The notes below the pieces were generated by a model. It worked only from the letters and a program-made list of their open reading frames with translations, was not told the origin of the DNA and did no database searches. From the NCBI GenBank assembly GCA_022695795.1, contig MU404056.1:496001-560000 (forward strand): 64,000 nt of DNA, read 5' to 3'. Shown here in pieces: positions 32,994-45,278 of this stretch. The number at the start of each line of letters is the position of its first letter. Position 1 is the stretch's first letter. Both the position numbers and the translations under genes were made by a program. This stretch comes from Biscogniauxia marginata. Lineage: Eukaryota; Ascomycota; Sordariomycetes; Xylariales; Xylariaceae.

Positions 32994-35900
32994 AACCTCG
33001 GGTGCGCGGTCTTGCTATTCGTTATTCTCCTCCATGGCGAGGGTTGGGGTTTCGTTTCGCTCTCCCTGCCTGTTCAGAGGACACCGGCGTCGTGCTTGTT
33101 TCTACCTATCCGACTCTCCGCCAGTTCAGAATGTTGCAGGTTGTCCATGTTGTCTCTCGCCCGTAGCGAGCATCTGTGGCTGCTCAGTGTCCCTTTCCGC
33201 CATGTTGGAGGGTACACTCTCTCATTGTTGCTTTCTCCGCCATACTAGAATGTGGTGAGTATCTTAGTATTCCGACCGCCTGTCTTGAGCGAAACTGGGT
33301 CTGACTGCCTGATAGGTGAAAATGAGTTGCTCACCTGTATGTGGTGAAGGCGAAGTTGCCCGCCATGTCAAGACATAATTTCCATTGTCGTGGTTGAAGT
33401 GGTCTGTAAATCGGTAGGCCCTGCAGGCAGAAGTGTTTGGCAACTCGGCGGGCCATACGGATAGAGATGGTCGTCATGCCCTGAAAACGTTTATAACGCT
33501 CCATCGTGGTTGAAGTGATCGAGGAGGTACTATCCAGTCGCAACAGTTTCGTTGGGTAGAAACGATTGTGTGGCAGATAAAAGGACACAAGTGCCGCCCT
33601 CTGGCACGGTAGAAGTGGTCGGGAGGGCAGAGTGAGAATCTTGTCAGACCTAAACTTTATTGATTCCCGTTCTTGGAATACTGGAGTCCCGCAATCCTCC
33701 TATCCGGTGGCCAAGCTGGGGCCAAAATGGCAAGTCAAAGTGAAGCTGGGTGGATAATATGAGCGACAGAAGAAAATAGCACTATCAGTCACTTTCAGCA
33801 ACTACGAGAGCTCTCTCATGCTTGATCAATAGCGTGATCGCTTGAATATGAATGGCTCTCTAGATGATGGTGTTCGATTTTGTTTCCATATAGTCCTGTT
33901 ACTAGGCACGGCGGGTTTTGCGATTGCTCTTCTAGATCGGGGTTTCTAAAGGTTTGGACAGGGCACCGACTTGGGTCTACTGGCTGGTTGAAATATGTCC
34001 ATTTTCTCCGCTACTTTCAATGTTCGATCGGAGTTTCCCCTCGTGGGCTTGTTGAATAATGGGGCTATACGACCCTTGTCACCTATATCTACATATATAG
34101 GAGGGCGAAGCCCTCCTATCCAGACTCTTACCTTGAACTAATACACTTAATCCTATCCTCACATCTTCGTCTCATCTCAATAGGCTCTCCTCGTAAAGAA
34201 GATCGTCGGAAAATGGATCTTGCAATCTCCACATGGTGACAATAGGAAACTCACAAGCGTCTGACGAGGCCAATGCAAGAACGCGCCCCCTGTGCATAGT
34301 ACAGGTATCATGGAACCGTGCGATTATTATACACCTATCTAGCTAGATGTAATTAGCTAGATAAGTAGATGGCATAGCTGCTTAATACCGTATGAAATCT
34401 TTTATGTTATTTCCCGCTATAAATGACCTGTAACTGGATGTGCAAGATTGATCCGGGACAAAGGGACTATTAATAGCCTTAAAGATGATAACCTTGTTCC
34501 ACTATCGCGACTCGATACCGGCAGGCGTGTGGCCGTGAGAACAAGGTATACATGGATGGTCGAAGAACAAAGAGACCGTATAGATGCAAAGGAACCTTTT
34601 GTCTATGTATCCCTAACTCTAATATTAGCTCCAGTCATTTGCGCAACACCGCCTTGTTACCTATCCCTAAAGGGTACAATTCGTGAAAGATACTGTTTGA
34701 ATTCAAATAGGCCGTCGTTCCGTGCATCTCTGGCTCCAGTTGTCACTATGATAATCGTCTTATTGTCTATCTCTAGGGAGTACTTCAAAAACATAAATTG
34801 ATAAATTAAAACTGCCATTGGGTTTTTCAATCTTCGTCTTAGAACGTAGAAGTCAAGCCCAGTCGTATATCACTATGCCTTGATTCGCCCTTTAGCCTCA
34901 GATTTTCTAGGAAGCATTGATGGGTACGAAAAGGATTTCCTATAGATCAGAATGTTAGCGATGAGGCAACACCCAAGCTATCTAAATTGGCCTTATAATA
35001 AATCTTGAGGGCCATGACTAGATTGACCGGCGAAATGCATGGATCTCCCATGAACATCCATGGTATGACTTCCTATTGTTTATTGATACAATAATCTAAA
35101 TATCTATGTAAAGAATCGGCTCAATACTACTGGGGGTCTCATCAAAGCCTTTCATGGACTCCACTATGTAACTGTTAGCCAAGTACTACTTTTGTTCTCC
35201 TTGAATTTATTATATTAAAAAAAGTGTTAAGTCTTATCAATGGCATTGGTTCAAACAACTTTGCAACACGCCTCACCCCTTATCTCTCTAAAAAAAATGT
35301 ATATAAAAATGTTCAAATCCTCATGTCTAGTCTAAAATGGACCCTTCTATTATATAGTATATCTACATACTTATACTTGAGCGTATAGCAAAAGTTTTAG
35401 CCACTCTTGAAGAGCACAAAAGGCACCATGCGAAGTGGTTATGTTACTGATGGCGTTATCGCTCCAAAGCCACAGCCTGTCAAGGCCAAAAAGGAGAGTG
35501 AGAAGCATGTTAAACATAGCATCCAACCTCCACTAGTTGAGCAAGCCGACCAACTGGACAATTCCAAACAAACCCACTATCCACAGAGGAAAATGGATGA
35601 TAATGGGAAGAAATAACAACCCGATACCTTATAGCTAGATTTATAGCGTACACTAGGTACATGACACATTTATTGATGTTTGCTAGTTAATAATTAAGTC
35701 TCAAAACTTGATATTTTGTATTATATGTGCTTCGTGTATCTGACTATGTCTTGAATAATTTATGAGAAATCAATGCTTTAAGGAATGACGCCTTCCCTTT
35801 TCCTTAACTTTGAAGAGCACATTTCAACATTTTCACGATTAATGGACTCTAAGAAACCCATGAATACAGATTGTTCTTGATTTAATTTCCTATGTTATCA

Positions 35901-37692
35901 TGTACCCTTATTATCAATCACAGAAATCGTCACTAGTCATAGATATGTTAAGAAAAGGTGAAAATGCAGTTGTCACAAGAAGAGCTGGAACTAAGGATAC
36001 ACGGTTGAACAGACTTTGTATACAAACCTGTTGTTACTACCTGTGGAGCTGTTAGTACTATAGTTTTATTGGGGATGTTATCGTCCCTCTCTCTATCTCG
36101 CTCTGTTTCGTTTCTTTGCACATGGCAGCCTCGAAGTGTCTGTTGCTAGACACCCATGATAATAAATTATCCGGACGGTTGCCTTCTTAATTCAGCAATT
36201 TCTCATACCCGAGCTTTGTAAGTTGAAACACTAAAACATTAACTATCGGTTCTCTAGCCCTCCCTCTCTTGGATATCGGCAAATACTAGTCATGTGATAT
36301 CCTCTATTATCTAGAGTATGAAATATTATTTATTGTCTTTATTTCACTTCTGATTTTACTGACACCTGGCCTTATGCTCTTACTATGGAAGCGACAACAC
36401 TATGGATATTACGATTTCTGTTGCATAGCTTGTGTGTGTAATTGGCTTTTGATGTTCTTAGCTGTTCCGAAACCCTTTCCCCTGAGCTTATAGAATTTTG
36501 TTCAACAGGCGCTCCTAATGACGGCATATGTTAATATATTATGACTCGGCCTAATCAATATTCCTCATCCTGTTAATTGAATGGTTAGTTCGTCAGCGCC
36601 CGCCTTGTTGGCGTGTTTAACGTAATGCCTAGTGGATGTTAATGCAGATGGTAATAATCATACCTGATGATTACGATGGAATTTTAACACCTGCTTATGA
36701 AAGTTGGCGTATAGGAGTGAACATCTCGATCCCAGAGTTTTCTTCGTTTCTTTTTAACCTCTCCTGTGTGGAGCCAGGGAGACGCTGCTAGTGTATAGTT
36801 GAGCTTGTTTTAAGCTGAGACACGATGTAAGGTCCCGGTCCCCTCGATAAGCGTAACTAGGCCAATCGCATGTTAATCGATGCATGTAACGACTGAGAGA
36901 GATAAAAAGAAAAGGAAGGCTTTAGAGAGTCGGAATTCATGTACGTGGATTAAGGAATAGAGCACGATCGAAGGAATAACAGCTCCGGAGCCTTGCTAGG
37001 GTTAGGATTACCAAGTTGGGAATATTTTTGATGTTCTCGGTTTTCAAACCTATCAAGGGAGAGAGATTTAATGCATGTAGTAATAGTTTAAAAGCCACCT
37101 CGTCAGCTCGAAAATAGATTAACTCTGATTAGCTCACGGGCAACGCCATGAAAGTTACCAACTGTTCAGAACCCCACGATTCAGAGAAGTCTTGAGTGTC
37201 TCGGCAAGTCATGTACAAGAGTTTCGTTTTATATAACCGTAGAATCAAAGTACCACTACATCTCCTATGTATTTGCCTAGCCTCTAGTGGCCCATTCCAC
37301 AGCAAGTTACTGTCATTCAATCAAAATAGAAACATACTATCTCTATGCTGATATCACAGAAATTGAAAGTACTATGCGACATACCTCTTCTTCCAAGTTA
37401 GCCACTCTTGGAGATCTAATCCTAACTAGGCTACCATCTCCGTGTGGCTGATGTGATCTATGTGACCTGATCACACATCAAATGGCCATGCCCAAAAGAC
37501 AGATGATTTCAGTATGTAGGTGCACAGCATGGGAGGGATGGGAGCGGCCAATAATATCTTGAATAAGTGACGCAGCATGTATTTGGACCAAGAAGGAAAG
37601 ACTGTCAGTTAAAAGCTTTATGTGTGCTCGCCAGCACGAGTGATCTCCCCATGTACAGTCCCTGCAGCGATACCTCTCTCCTCATCTCCATC
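32994..37692. other. AT-rich gene-poor region, 4.7 kb
   Basis: No gene supported. 33000-33900 has average composition and carries a short repeated motif near 33388, 33504 and 33605. From 34300 onward the sequence is AT-rich with only short, unremarkable open frames. A perfect hairpin lies at 34097-34119. A RIP-degraded element is possible but unrecognisable by eye. Confidence 0.45.
34097..34119. repeat. Perfect hairpin, 10-bp arms
   Basis: ATAGGAGGGC, loop GAA, then GCCCTCCTAT. A GC-rich stem in AT-rich surroundings. It could be a structured 3' end or a terminal repeat of a lost element. Confidence 0.6.
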
Positions 37693-38944
37693 CTACAGTT
37701 GCTCCCAATCACCCTTAGTGTGCACTGTGCTAAGACTAAAACCTACATCAGTAGGATGCCGGAATTTACTCCGGGACTTTGCTCCCCGGCCGTTTATAGG
37801 GGTACCACCGTAGGTCAGAAGAGACATGGGAATAAAATGGTTGGGCTGTTGCTGCACATTCTCGTCCAGACTTCTATTTCTTAGGAAAAGGCGTCGTAGA
37901 GTAGGCACAGAGCCAGCAATGCAACCAATTCCTATTTCGATGTTTGAGAAAAGAGCAATATGACCAACCCAGACTATAGTAAGGAATCGAAAAATCAGTA
38001 TATGTACTAAATGAATCGATAGGTGTTGGATGAACAAGGAACAAAACATACATAGTAGGTTATCTTCAGGATTGTTATAGTGGCCAATGTAGAATGCACG
38101 GATTAGAGTGACAATAGAGGCCCTAGCACCTAGTAAGCTATAACTCGTCCTATGTCAATGTCTCGAGAGCAGAGGACAGGCACTCACACGGAAGCAAAAG
38201 ACAAGAGAACGAAGGCAGAGAGTTTCGACTTCTTGTCCATCTGTGCGTTCCATAGTATTATAGCTGGTAATACTGCGCAGGCTAAGTCGGTAGCGATTGT
38301 CGAGCCCGTTGCTGTATGGCTTAAGCCGATCATCAAATCCATAGGCGCGCATGTGGCCTCGCCGGAAAGTACTAGCGACGCATTCCAACTTGCCTCGATA
38401 GGACGGCAGACCAGCATGTCTCCAATAAAAGTCACAAGGTACGAGGCCCATGTAATGGCGAGTAATACCCATAACGCAATGCGCATATTGGTCTTCGTAC
38501 CGGCAATGCGCAATATCGTGACACAAACAGAGCTTTTAACAGTAGCCAGTGCATGAACATATACAAGAATCCATATTGTGAAGTACTTCTTCCCTTCTTC
38601 GGCAAAGAATGCATTATGCTTCGAATCAGGCGAGCCAAGGCCCACGCAGGCAGCGTAGCAAGACAGGGCGGTTTCGGCGGCATATACAAGCTAGATTCTA
38701 TACTCAGTACTTTATTCTCAATACAGACGATTGTTACGGGGGGTTCTCCAAGGAAGGACCGTCATACCGTTCCAAATAACATCAACCAATCATCCAGCCC
38801 AAAGGTGTTTTCTGTGAACCTAACGTATATCCTTCCGCCAACTGCCAGAGCCGAGACGACGAAGAAAATCAATGATACAACAACAATCGCAAGAGAAAGA
38901 CCCTCTAGGGGAATGAATCTGGCGTTTGGGTCAACTTCAGCCAT
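37693..38944 (-). CDS. PTH11-type seven-helix membrane receptor (fungal rhodopsin-like domain)
   Basis: A 343-residue polytopic protein from exons 38768-38944, 38188-38690, 38052-38122 and 37693-37973 (introns 77, 65 and 78 bp), all phase-consistent. It starts with a short extracellular segment and helix 1 (LSLAIVVVSLIFFVVSALAVGGRIYVR), then the conserved LDDWLMLFGT, LVYAAETALSCYAACVGLGSP, YFTIWILVYVHALATVKSSVC, ALWVLLAITWASYLVTFIG and a final GHIALFSNIEIGIGCIAGSVPTLRR. This is the fungal rhodopsin-like domain of PTH11-type receptors, which in Magnaporthe sense surface cues. No CFEM domain precedes it. The C-terminal tail ends with a family-typical DVGFSLST and WEQ segment. Ligand and G-protein coupling unknown. 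Confidence 0.9.
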
Positions 38945-40321
38945 GACGTACGAAGAGGTAATAGGAGGAGATCAGACGAGTACAGTTCTATAAGACGATA
39001 TATCGATATGAGGTGCAATGCCAACTTATCTAGACTTCATACCGTTCATATAATATATACAGCACGCCCTATTACCCCAGATACCCAACTCCGCAGGCTG
39101 AAGAACTGAGTCGTTTCTTCTTATCGTTGACCATGGTGCTAGATTCCGATATGTCACATCCCAGACCAAGATGCGCACGGGGAAGGACCAGAGGCTTGAG
39201 ATGAGATTCGGGTGTAAATGATGGCTTTTTCTCCTCGGGAATCGGCCCAATAGAAGATTTGTATGGCTAGCTGCCGGTAACACAGCATTAGCTATAGACA
39301 TTGAAACTGAGGTAGGTGTAGAGGTGAGACAGTAGAAAAAGAAAGCATTTGAAAAGGCGAGGGGTCACCGGACAGTCACGTAATGATCAATGTATGCTCT
39401 CTGTGTAACCATATTATATGATCGAGTTACAGTGCACAAAAACGGCCGGGTTGGCCAGAATTGCCGTACCAAGTCAGAAATAGCTATAGAAGTTTCACTC
39501 GTTCCTGTTTTCAGCTTCTAAGAAATAAGTGAAATGCGGCAGTCCAAAGAGAGCTATATCTAGCAGGGCCATTCATTTTTGTTTCTTTCCCTTTGATTTC
39601 CTGGTGGTTGCATGTGATGCCCAACCCCGTTATTTCCTTGAAATATTCAAGTGATTGAAAGAATGGCTGAAACCAATGTGCTCTCCTACATCTCAAAAGG
39701 AATATAAATAAGAGAAGGGCTCAGTAAAGAGCTGATAGGCTATACTATTGTCTGCTCAAGGGTCTGTAATGGTGTCGTAGTATAAGGTCATACATATCTA
39801 GTTAGCCACCTCACCTTTCTTTTTTGACCATCCCCTGATTAAATCCGCAAGGAGATCTGGATGGCGCTAATAGTAACATGTATTGAACCACCATGCAGCT
39901 TATGCTTATGAAGCACAGTGGCGCCAGTCCGTAACAGAAACAAGGCCCTCTGGTAATATGTTAATTATGTCTTTTTGTGTCTTTTTCCTCACTGTACTAG
40001 CTCCGAGGCGAGTCTACCCCGAACTAGGAAATGGAGATTTTCGCAAATTGAAGCCCCTGTCTAAAAAGAGGGCCTTCAAAAGCGTACAAGGACTCTTGAG
40101 TATTGATAAGAATGATTTAGGTCTGCATTTCGCGATCGCTCTACTGATTTGGTTGACGTGTTCTATCTGCATTATCACGAATTCGGCAGATTTTTTGCTT
40201 TTCCCCTTCCAGACAGAGAGCGTTCCCCACAGGGAGATACCTTGAATACCCAAGTTCATTAATTCCTATAAAGGACAACGCCAATCGAGAAGAAGAAAGA
40301 AATTTGTGTGATTTATGCCTT
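38945..40321. other. Divergent intergenic region between receptor and P450
   Basis: Shared promoter space of the leftward receptor and the rightward P450, 1.4 kb. Short open frames only; AT-rich in the middle. No repeat or RNA gene seen. Confidence 0.5.
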
Positions 40322-42232
40322 ATGATTACCTCGGATGTTATAATAGCATTAATGTTTCTCCAGGATTCCCTACCATTCTCTCATGGCTTGACAGCCCTCT
40401 TCATATTCAGAAATGTATTGGCTCTAGGGTGTGTCTGGATCACCTACCACTTGCTTCGGGCGGCTTGGAATGTCTCGCCACTGCACCCCCTGAGCCGCAT
40501 TCCTGGTCCGAAGTTGGCCGCTGCAACGTACCTCCCCGAAATCTGGTATGATGTTGTGAAGTTTGGTCGATACACAAAGCAAATAGAGGCAATGCATAAG
40601 ACATACGGTATAGATCATCCAATGTTCCCGAAGCGATGTAACCGGACTGTTCGCTACTAAGACCGATTTTAGGCCCTATTATCCGTATCAGCCCTCATGA
40701 GGTGCATTGCAATGATGCCCAGTTTATAGATGAGATCTACGCGGTGGGTGGCCGAAAACGCGATAAGCCACGCCATCAAGTTAGCGGTTCAGCGTGAGAT
40801 TCTACTCAACCCCTGTTGGACTTTGTCGCGGGCACAAGACTCATTATAGTAGTATGGAACATTCTGGCTTTGCAACCTTCGACCACGATCTCCATCGAAA
40901 CCGGCGTATACCCCTGGCCAAGTTCTTCGCCAGGGGTCAAATCGCCCGGCTTGAGCCCCAGATCCAAGAACTCGTTCAGCGCCTCTGCGACAAGTTATTA
41001 GCTCAAACAGGGAAGATCGGGCCAATCGACATCACTATGGCTTATAGCTGCTTTACCTCGGATACCATCTCTGACTATTGCTTTGGTGAGAGTTTTGGGT
41101 TCCTTGCACAGGAATCGTGGGAGCCCAATTTTCGAGGGCCGCTTTACTCGCTCCTCCGGACAGTGTTCATATTTCGTTTCTTTCCGTACCTAAAGCATAC
41201 CACTGTTGCAAGCTCATGGTATGTCTCAAAAATTAAACCTCACAGTTCAGTGTTCATGGAAAGCAGGCTTTTGAATTATTTACCTGAGGCTACAGCCTTA
41301 TTGATTCGGACATTGACTGTGCGTACAATCATTGTGTGACTAGATAGAGAGACGTGACTAATAGAACCAACCAGACGGACTTACCGAAGAAAATCAAGAA
41401 GACTAAGGCAGATATTGATGCGGGAATTGTACGTGAACGTCCTACTGTATTCGGGGAGTTGCTGAACTCCGATCTCCCATCCTCAGAGAAGTCTGTGGTC
41501 CGTTTGACGGACGAGGCTGCATCTGTCCTTGGTGGCGGTACCGAGACAGCTAGCTGGACGCTATCTGTCATCACTTACCACCTATTAACACAGCCAAAGA
41601 CACTTTCGAAGTTAATTAAGGAACTACGAGATGTCGTTGATAATCCACAACGGTTGCCTCCCTGGACTACACTCGAGAAATTGCCATACCTAGATGCAGT
41701 CATTCATGAGGGTCTTCGGCTATCGTACGGCGTATCGGCCCGCACATCTCGTGTTCCGACAGAGGAGAGCCTCATCTACCGCGGCACGTGGATGCCGAGG
41801 AGTAGTAATAAGCCTATTGCAGTTGAACATGTCATTCCGCAGGGCTTCGCCATCGGTATGTCAGCCGTTATAACCCACCACGACGAAAGTATATTTCCCG
41901 ACTCGCATTCTTTCATGCCGGAGCGATGGTTGGACGAGAACGGAGAGCGGAGTAAGGATCTGGAGAGGGCTCTGCTTACCTTTTCCAAGGGCAGCAGAGC
42001 CTGCTTGGGCATGAAGTAAGTTCCGGACCCGAGAGTGGGTGTTCCCATACTAATATCAACAAATAGCCTCGCTTTTTGTGAGCTGTACCTCACAGTCACT
42101 GCGCTAGCACTGCGCGTCTATCCGCATATGCGCTTATTTGAAACTACCGAGAAGGATGTAACATATGACCACGACATGTTTGTTCCACTTGCGAAGGATG
42201 ATAGTAAAGGAGTGAGGGTGATCATTGTGTAG
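40322..42232 (+). CDS. Cytochrome P450 monooxygenase (trichodiene-oxygenase-like)
   Basis: A 544-residue microsomal P450 from six exons: 40322-40607, 40673-40793, 40850-41218, 41267-41318, 41375-42015 and 42067-42232. Introns are 48-65 bp. An N-terminal anchor helix is followed by the proline-rich SRIPGPKL, the spliced [16 protein letters not shown], the I-helix segment [10 protein letters not shown], ExxR in HEGLR and the haem loop [10 protein letters not shown] with Cys486. Overall text ([20 protein letters not shown], [21 protein letters not shown]) resembles the fungal clade that includes trichodiene oxygenase; substrate not predictable. At exon 3, splicing at 40849 or 40852 changes one residue. 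Neighbours: receptor and 2EXR gene, no terpene cyclase or other backbone enzyme, so a cluster role is not supported. Confidence 0.93.
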
Positions 42233-43174
42233 CTAAGTGTAAGCACCTACACGGCAGTAAGCAGGAGTATATAAAGTTTAGTTACCCATAACATAGTGCA
42301 TAGGGGTCGTAACGGAACTTAGAACAAGCAACTAGCAGAGGATTGGATGATATTGCCGTTTAACCTAGATAGCTACAATTATTTATCGAAACATGGGTGC
42401 TTCTCTCGAGCACCATTAGGAATACCAAATACATACCTACGAAGAAAAATCAAAAAATTACAATTACAAGTTGGCCTAGTTGCTTAAAACTGTTGGGCTA
42501 GTTAGAATATTGTCTTATCAAGTCTAATCACTATAGAGGGGTCTAATAGCATGAACGTTTAGTAACTTGCACAGATTAGCCGATTCTCGACGTTGCATTG
42601 CATAGAGTTTCCAAGGGTGTCTACTTCCATGCACAACTTAAAAATGCATGCATGAAATGGTAATATGTATCTACTTAACAGGATCTACCTAGCAACCTAT
42701 TCGTGGAATTCTCACCAACACAGAACGGGTGCCGGTTGGTGATTACATGGGTTCTTCACCGCGTCCCTTGCCAAGAGAACGATCAACCCGACCGATCTTC
42801 ATTCTCCACCAACTAGGGGGTTCCTGGTCGCTTCTAGTAGGACGGGGATCCGTGCAGGTAGCCGGGTCAGCCTCGGTCACAAGACAAACAGCCATTCTCT
42901 TCCCGTTTAATTACCACTCCCGCGTGCAGAGACATCCACATGAACCGGGAGTGGTCACGTCAGCGAATAGAGCCACTCCACGAACGCAGGACTCCGAAAC
43001 CGCGGGACGGCTCGGTCCCGAGCGAGAGGTTTGAGGTTATTACCGTCCCACACCCTCGTGGCCACACTAAATCATATGCCCAACAAAACCGGACACAAGA
43101 CCACTACAAGATAGACCTCTTCCCCCTCAGGGAATGATTCCCCAACGCATATCTCACTCGCGTTACGATCAAAC
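42233..43174. other. Intergenic, P450 3' flank and 2EXR promoter
   Basis: No gene supported. The first 450 bp are AT-rich; the last 450 bp have mixed composition and a C/A-rich leader before the ATG at 43175. Confidence 0.5.
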
Positions 43175-44242
43175 ATGGCAAATGGTCCTGGACCTACTGC
43201 CCCCCTGGCAGACGCAGCGGTGGCAATGGCAGTACCAGCGGCCAAGAAAGAAGAGCCGTCTTCTTCTAAGCCAGAAGTTAAACAGCCCGAGGAAGCATCA
43301 TCATCATCACTATCATCATCATTGTCATTACCACCTCGCTTTACACGCTTCACCTCACTACCTCCCGAGATACGATATATGATCTATGACTTGGCCCTAC
43401 CGCCCGATGTCCCAGAGCTATACATCCTCCAAGCAGACAAGATCCCCCCAACCACCACAGCCAACACGGGCACCGCCGCCGGCCCAGGGGCAGAGAAAGT
43501 GACCCCGCCGCACCCCACGGTTTACACGGCCTACCCAGTGCTCATGCACGTGAGCCGCGAGGCGCGCACCTTCGCGCAGTCGCGCACGCAGCTGCGCTGG
43601 TCGGCGGGCGCCCAATGCGCGGTGCCGCACCGGGCGTTCCGGGCGGACCTGGACGTGCTGTACATCAGCTGGTTCAGCTTCATGGCGGTCTTCCGGCGGC
43701 CGGAGCTGTTCCTCGCGGCGGAGCTGGTGGCGCGGCTGCAGCACGTCGCGGTCGACATGATCCTGACGACGAACCTGCACCGGCTCGTCCAGAAGTTTCG
43801 GCAGCTGCGGGCACTGCGCACGCTGCGCGTCGTCTTCGGCTCCGCCGCGGGGCCCTTCTGGGTCTGCGCCGCGCTGCGGCTGCGCGACCCCCTCGAGCGG
43901 CGCTACGCACTGCGCGCGTTCGCGGGCCCGGAGCTCCAGGGCGTGGTGAGGGGCGGGCCGATGACGAGGCCGAGGAGCCTCGAGTGGTATCTGCAGTACG
44001 TGCACGGGGAGGCAAGCCACGAGACCCTGTCGATGCTCATAATGTCGGGCGAGGACGGCGACGACAGCATCGAGATCGGGGCGTGGGATCGCGAGAAGCG
44101 GGAGCTCAAGCTGAAGATCATGGCCCAGGTGCTCGTCAAGTATAAGTGGTCGCCCCAAGAAGGGTCGTGCTGGGCCGAGAAGGGCAAGGATAACATGACA
44201 AACCTGGTGTCGGGGATGGCCTGGGACTTCGGCATAGGGTGA
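43175..44242 (+). CDS. 2EXR domain-containing protein
   Basis: A 355-residue single-exon protein. Residues about 49-75 (LPPRFTRFTSLPPEIRYMIYDLALPP) are the 2EXR motif, shared by a large family of filamentous-fungal proteins of unknown function that look F-box-related. Before it is a low-complexity Ala/Ser/Pro region with a Ser run at residues about 42-52. After it are LMHVSREARTFAQ and helical Leu/Arg-rich text typical of the family. The segment 43500-44120 is very GC-rich, giving long spurious frames on the other strands; the plus frame is chosen because it holds the motif and starts at a well-placed ATG. Function unknown. Confidence 0.9.
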   Translation: MANGPGPTAPLADAAVAMAVPAAKKEEPSSSKPEVKQPEEASSSSLSSSLSLPPRFTRFTSLPPEIRYMIYDLALPPDVPELYILQADKIPPTTTANTGTAAGPGAEKVTPPHPTVYTAYPVLMHVSREARTFAQSRTQLRWSAGAQCAVPHRAFRADLDVLYISWFSFMAVFRRPELFLAAELVARLQHVAVDMILTTNLHRLVQKFRQLRALRTLRVVFGSAAGPFWVCAALRLRDPLERRYALRAFAGPELQGVVRGGPMTRPRSLEWYLQYVHGEASHETLSMLIMSGEDGDDSIEIGAWDREKRELKLKIMAQVLVKYKWSPQEGSCWAEKGKDNMTNLVSGMAWDFGIG

Positions 44243-45278
44243 GATTTGTTGACTTGAGGGAGCACTTACAATATTCCTCCAACCCAGCCGTGGTGACCTT
44301 TCCACGACTGACTGGATGTCTACTCCTTATTGTAATACATCTATGGGAAAACTTCGAGAAACGAAACTCTTGAGTGGTATCCGTACGTTTTGTACTTTCT
44401 CTGGGGCATTCCATCCCGGTCCAACCTATCCCTAAATCCTACGATCCTTTACGCGGATACGAATCCTTCTAAATGTGCATAACACTTTTATGCCAAATAG
44501 TTCTCCCAGCACTGCTATTGACTTGTGCCCATCCTCCTGTCCTTAGACATGGTTGCCGCCTTCCTCTCCAAGCTCTACATTGGCAGCTTAGTGATTCATA
44601 TAGAATTTCTCTGTCCCATCTCGCTCGCGTGCCACCCTCTCCGTCGTAACTAGCCCACTATTGACGATTAATTACGTATCTCGACCCATTTTTCCATCTA
44701 GTTACCTCGTCGGTGTCCCTCTCGCTGGCAGTCCGACTGGTTTATAAGCTGTTTTTAGAGCAGAGCGAGACATTGATGCGTAAGATATCTGTCGATAGGA
44801 TGTCCATATTTCGCTCAGTCAGGCATTGAATAATGATGAGGGAGGAGTATGGTAGCGGCGCAAAGGTACCTCGAAACCCTCTTTACCTTGAAGAACCTTG
44901 GCGATAGTCGGAATAGTCTGTTGTTCGCAAGGTCATATCGACGAAGTATTCTTCAAAACAGCTAGCGCGTAGATACTTGCACCCTGCTCGGCAATGGACG
45001 ACCATAGTACTCGTGATGGAAAGGATATAGAATAACCGGGAGGTTCAACGTCACAATACTTAAGATACTCAAACTAGTCCCTCAAGGGGGTGGAGAAAGA
45101 AAAAGAATAATGTTTTAATACCAAAATTCCTAGTTAATCAAGTAGGCGTAGCAAAGGCTATGCACCGGTCGCGACCCAAAAACGAGAAACATGAAAACGA
45201 ACAAACAATAGTACCATCTGCTAATTCTTTTGGGCCAACCTCCAGGATCCCTTCGTCCCCTGCCCCCTTTCTGTTTCA
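44243..45278. other. Intergenic, 1 kb
   Basis: Lies between the 3' ends of the converging 2EXR and thiolase genes. No gene, repeat or RNA gene recognised. Confidence 0.5.

Noticed and set aside
35428..35616. 62-codon Lys-rich frame in the gene desert
   Set aside because: Short, no promoter signal or family feature; expected by chance in 4.7 kb, though a small protein cannot be excluded.
37693..44242. Secondary-metabolite gene cluster around the P450
   Set aside because: Only receptor, P450 and 2EXR gene are present; no polyketide, peptide or terpene backbone enzyme nor tailoring set.
43418..44305. 295-codon minus-strand frame opposite the 2EXR gene
   Set aside because: Shadow of the GC-rich 2EXR coding sequence; His/Arg/Pro-rich with no domain.
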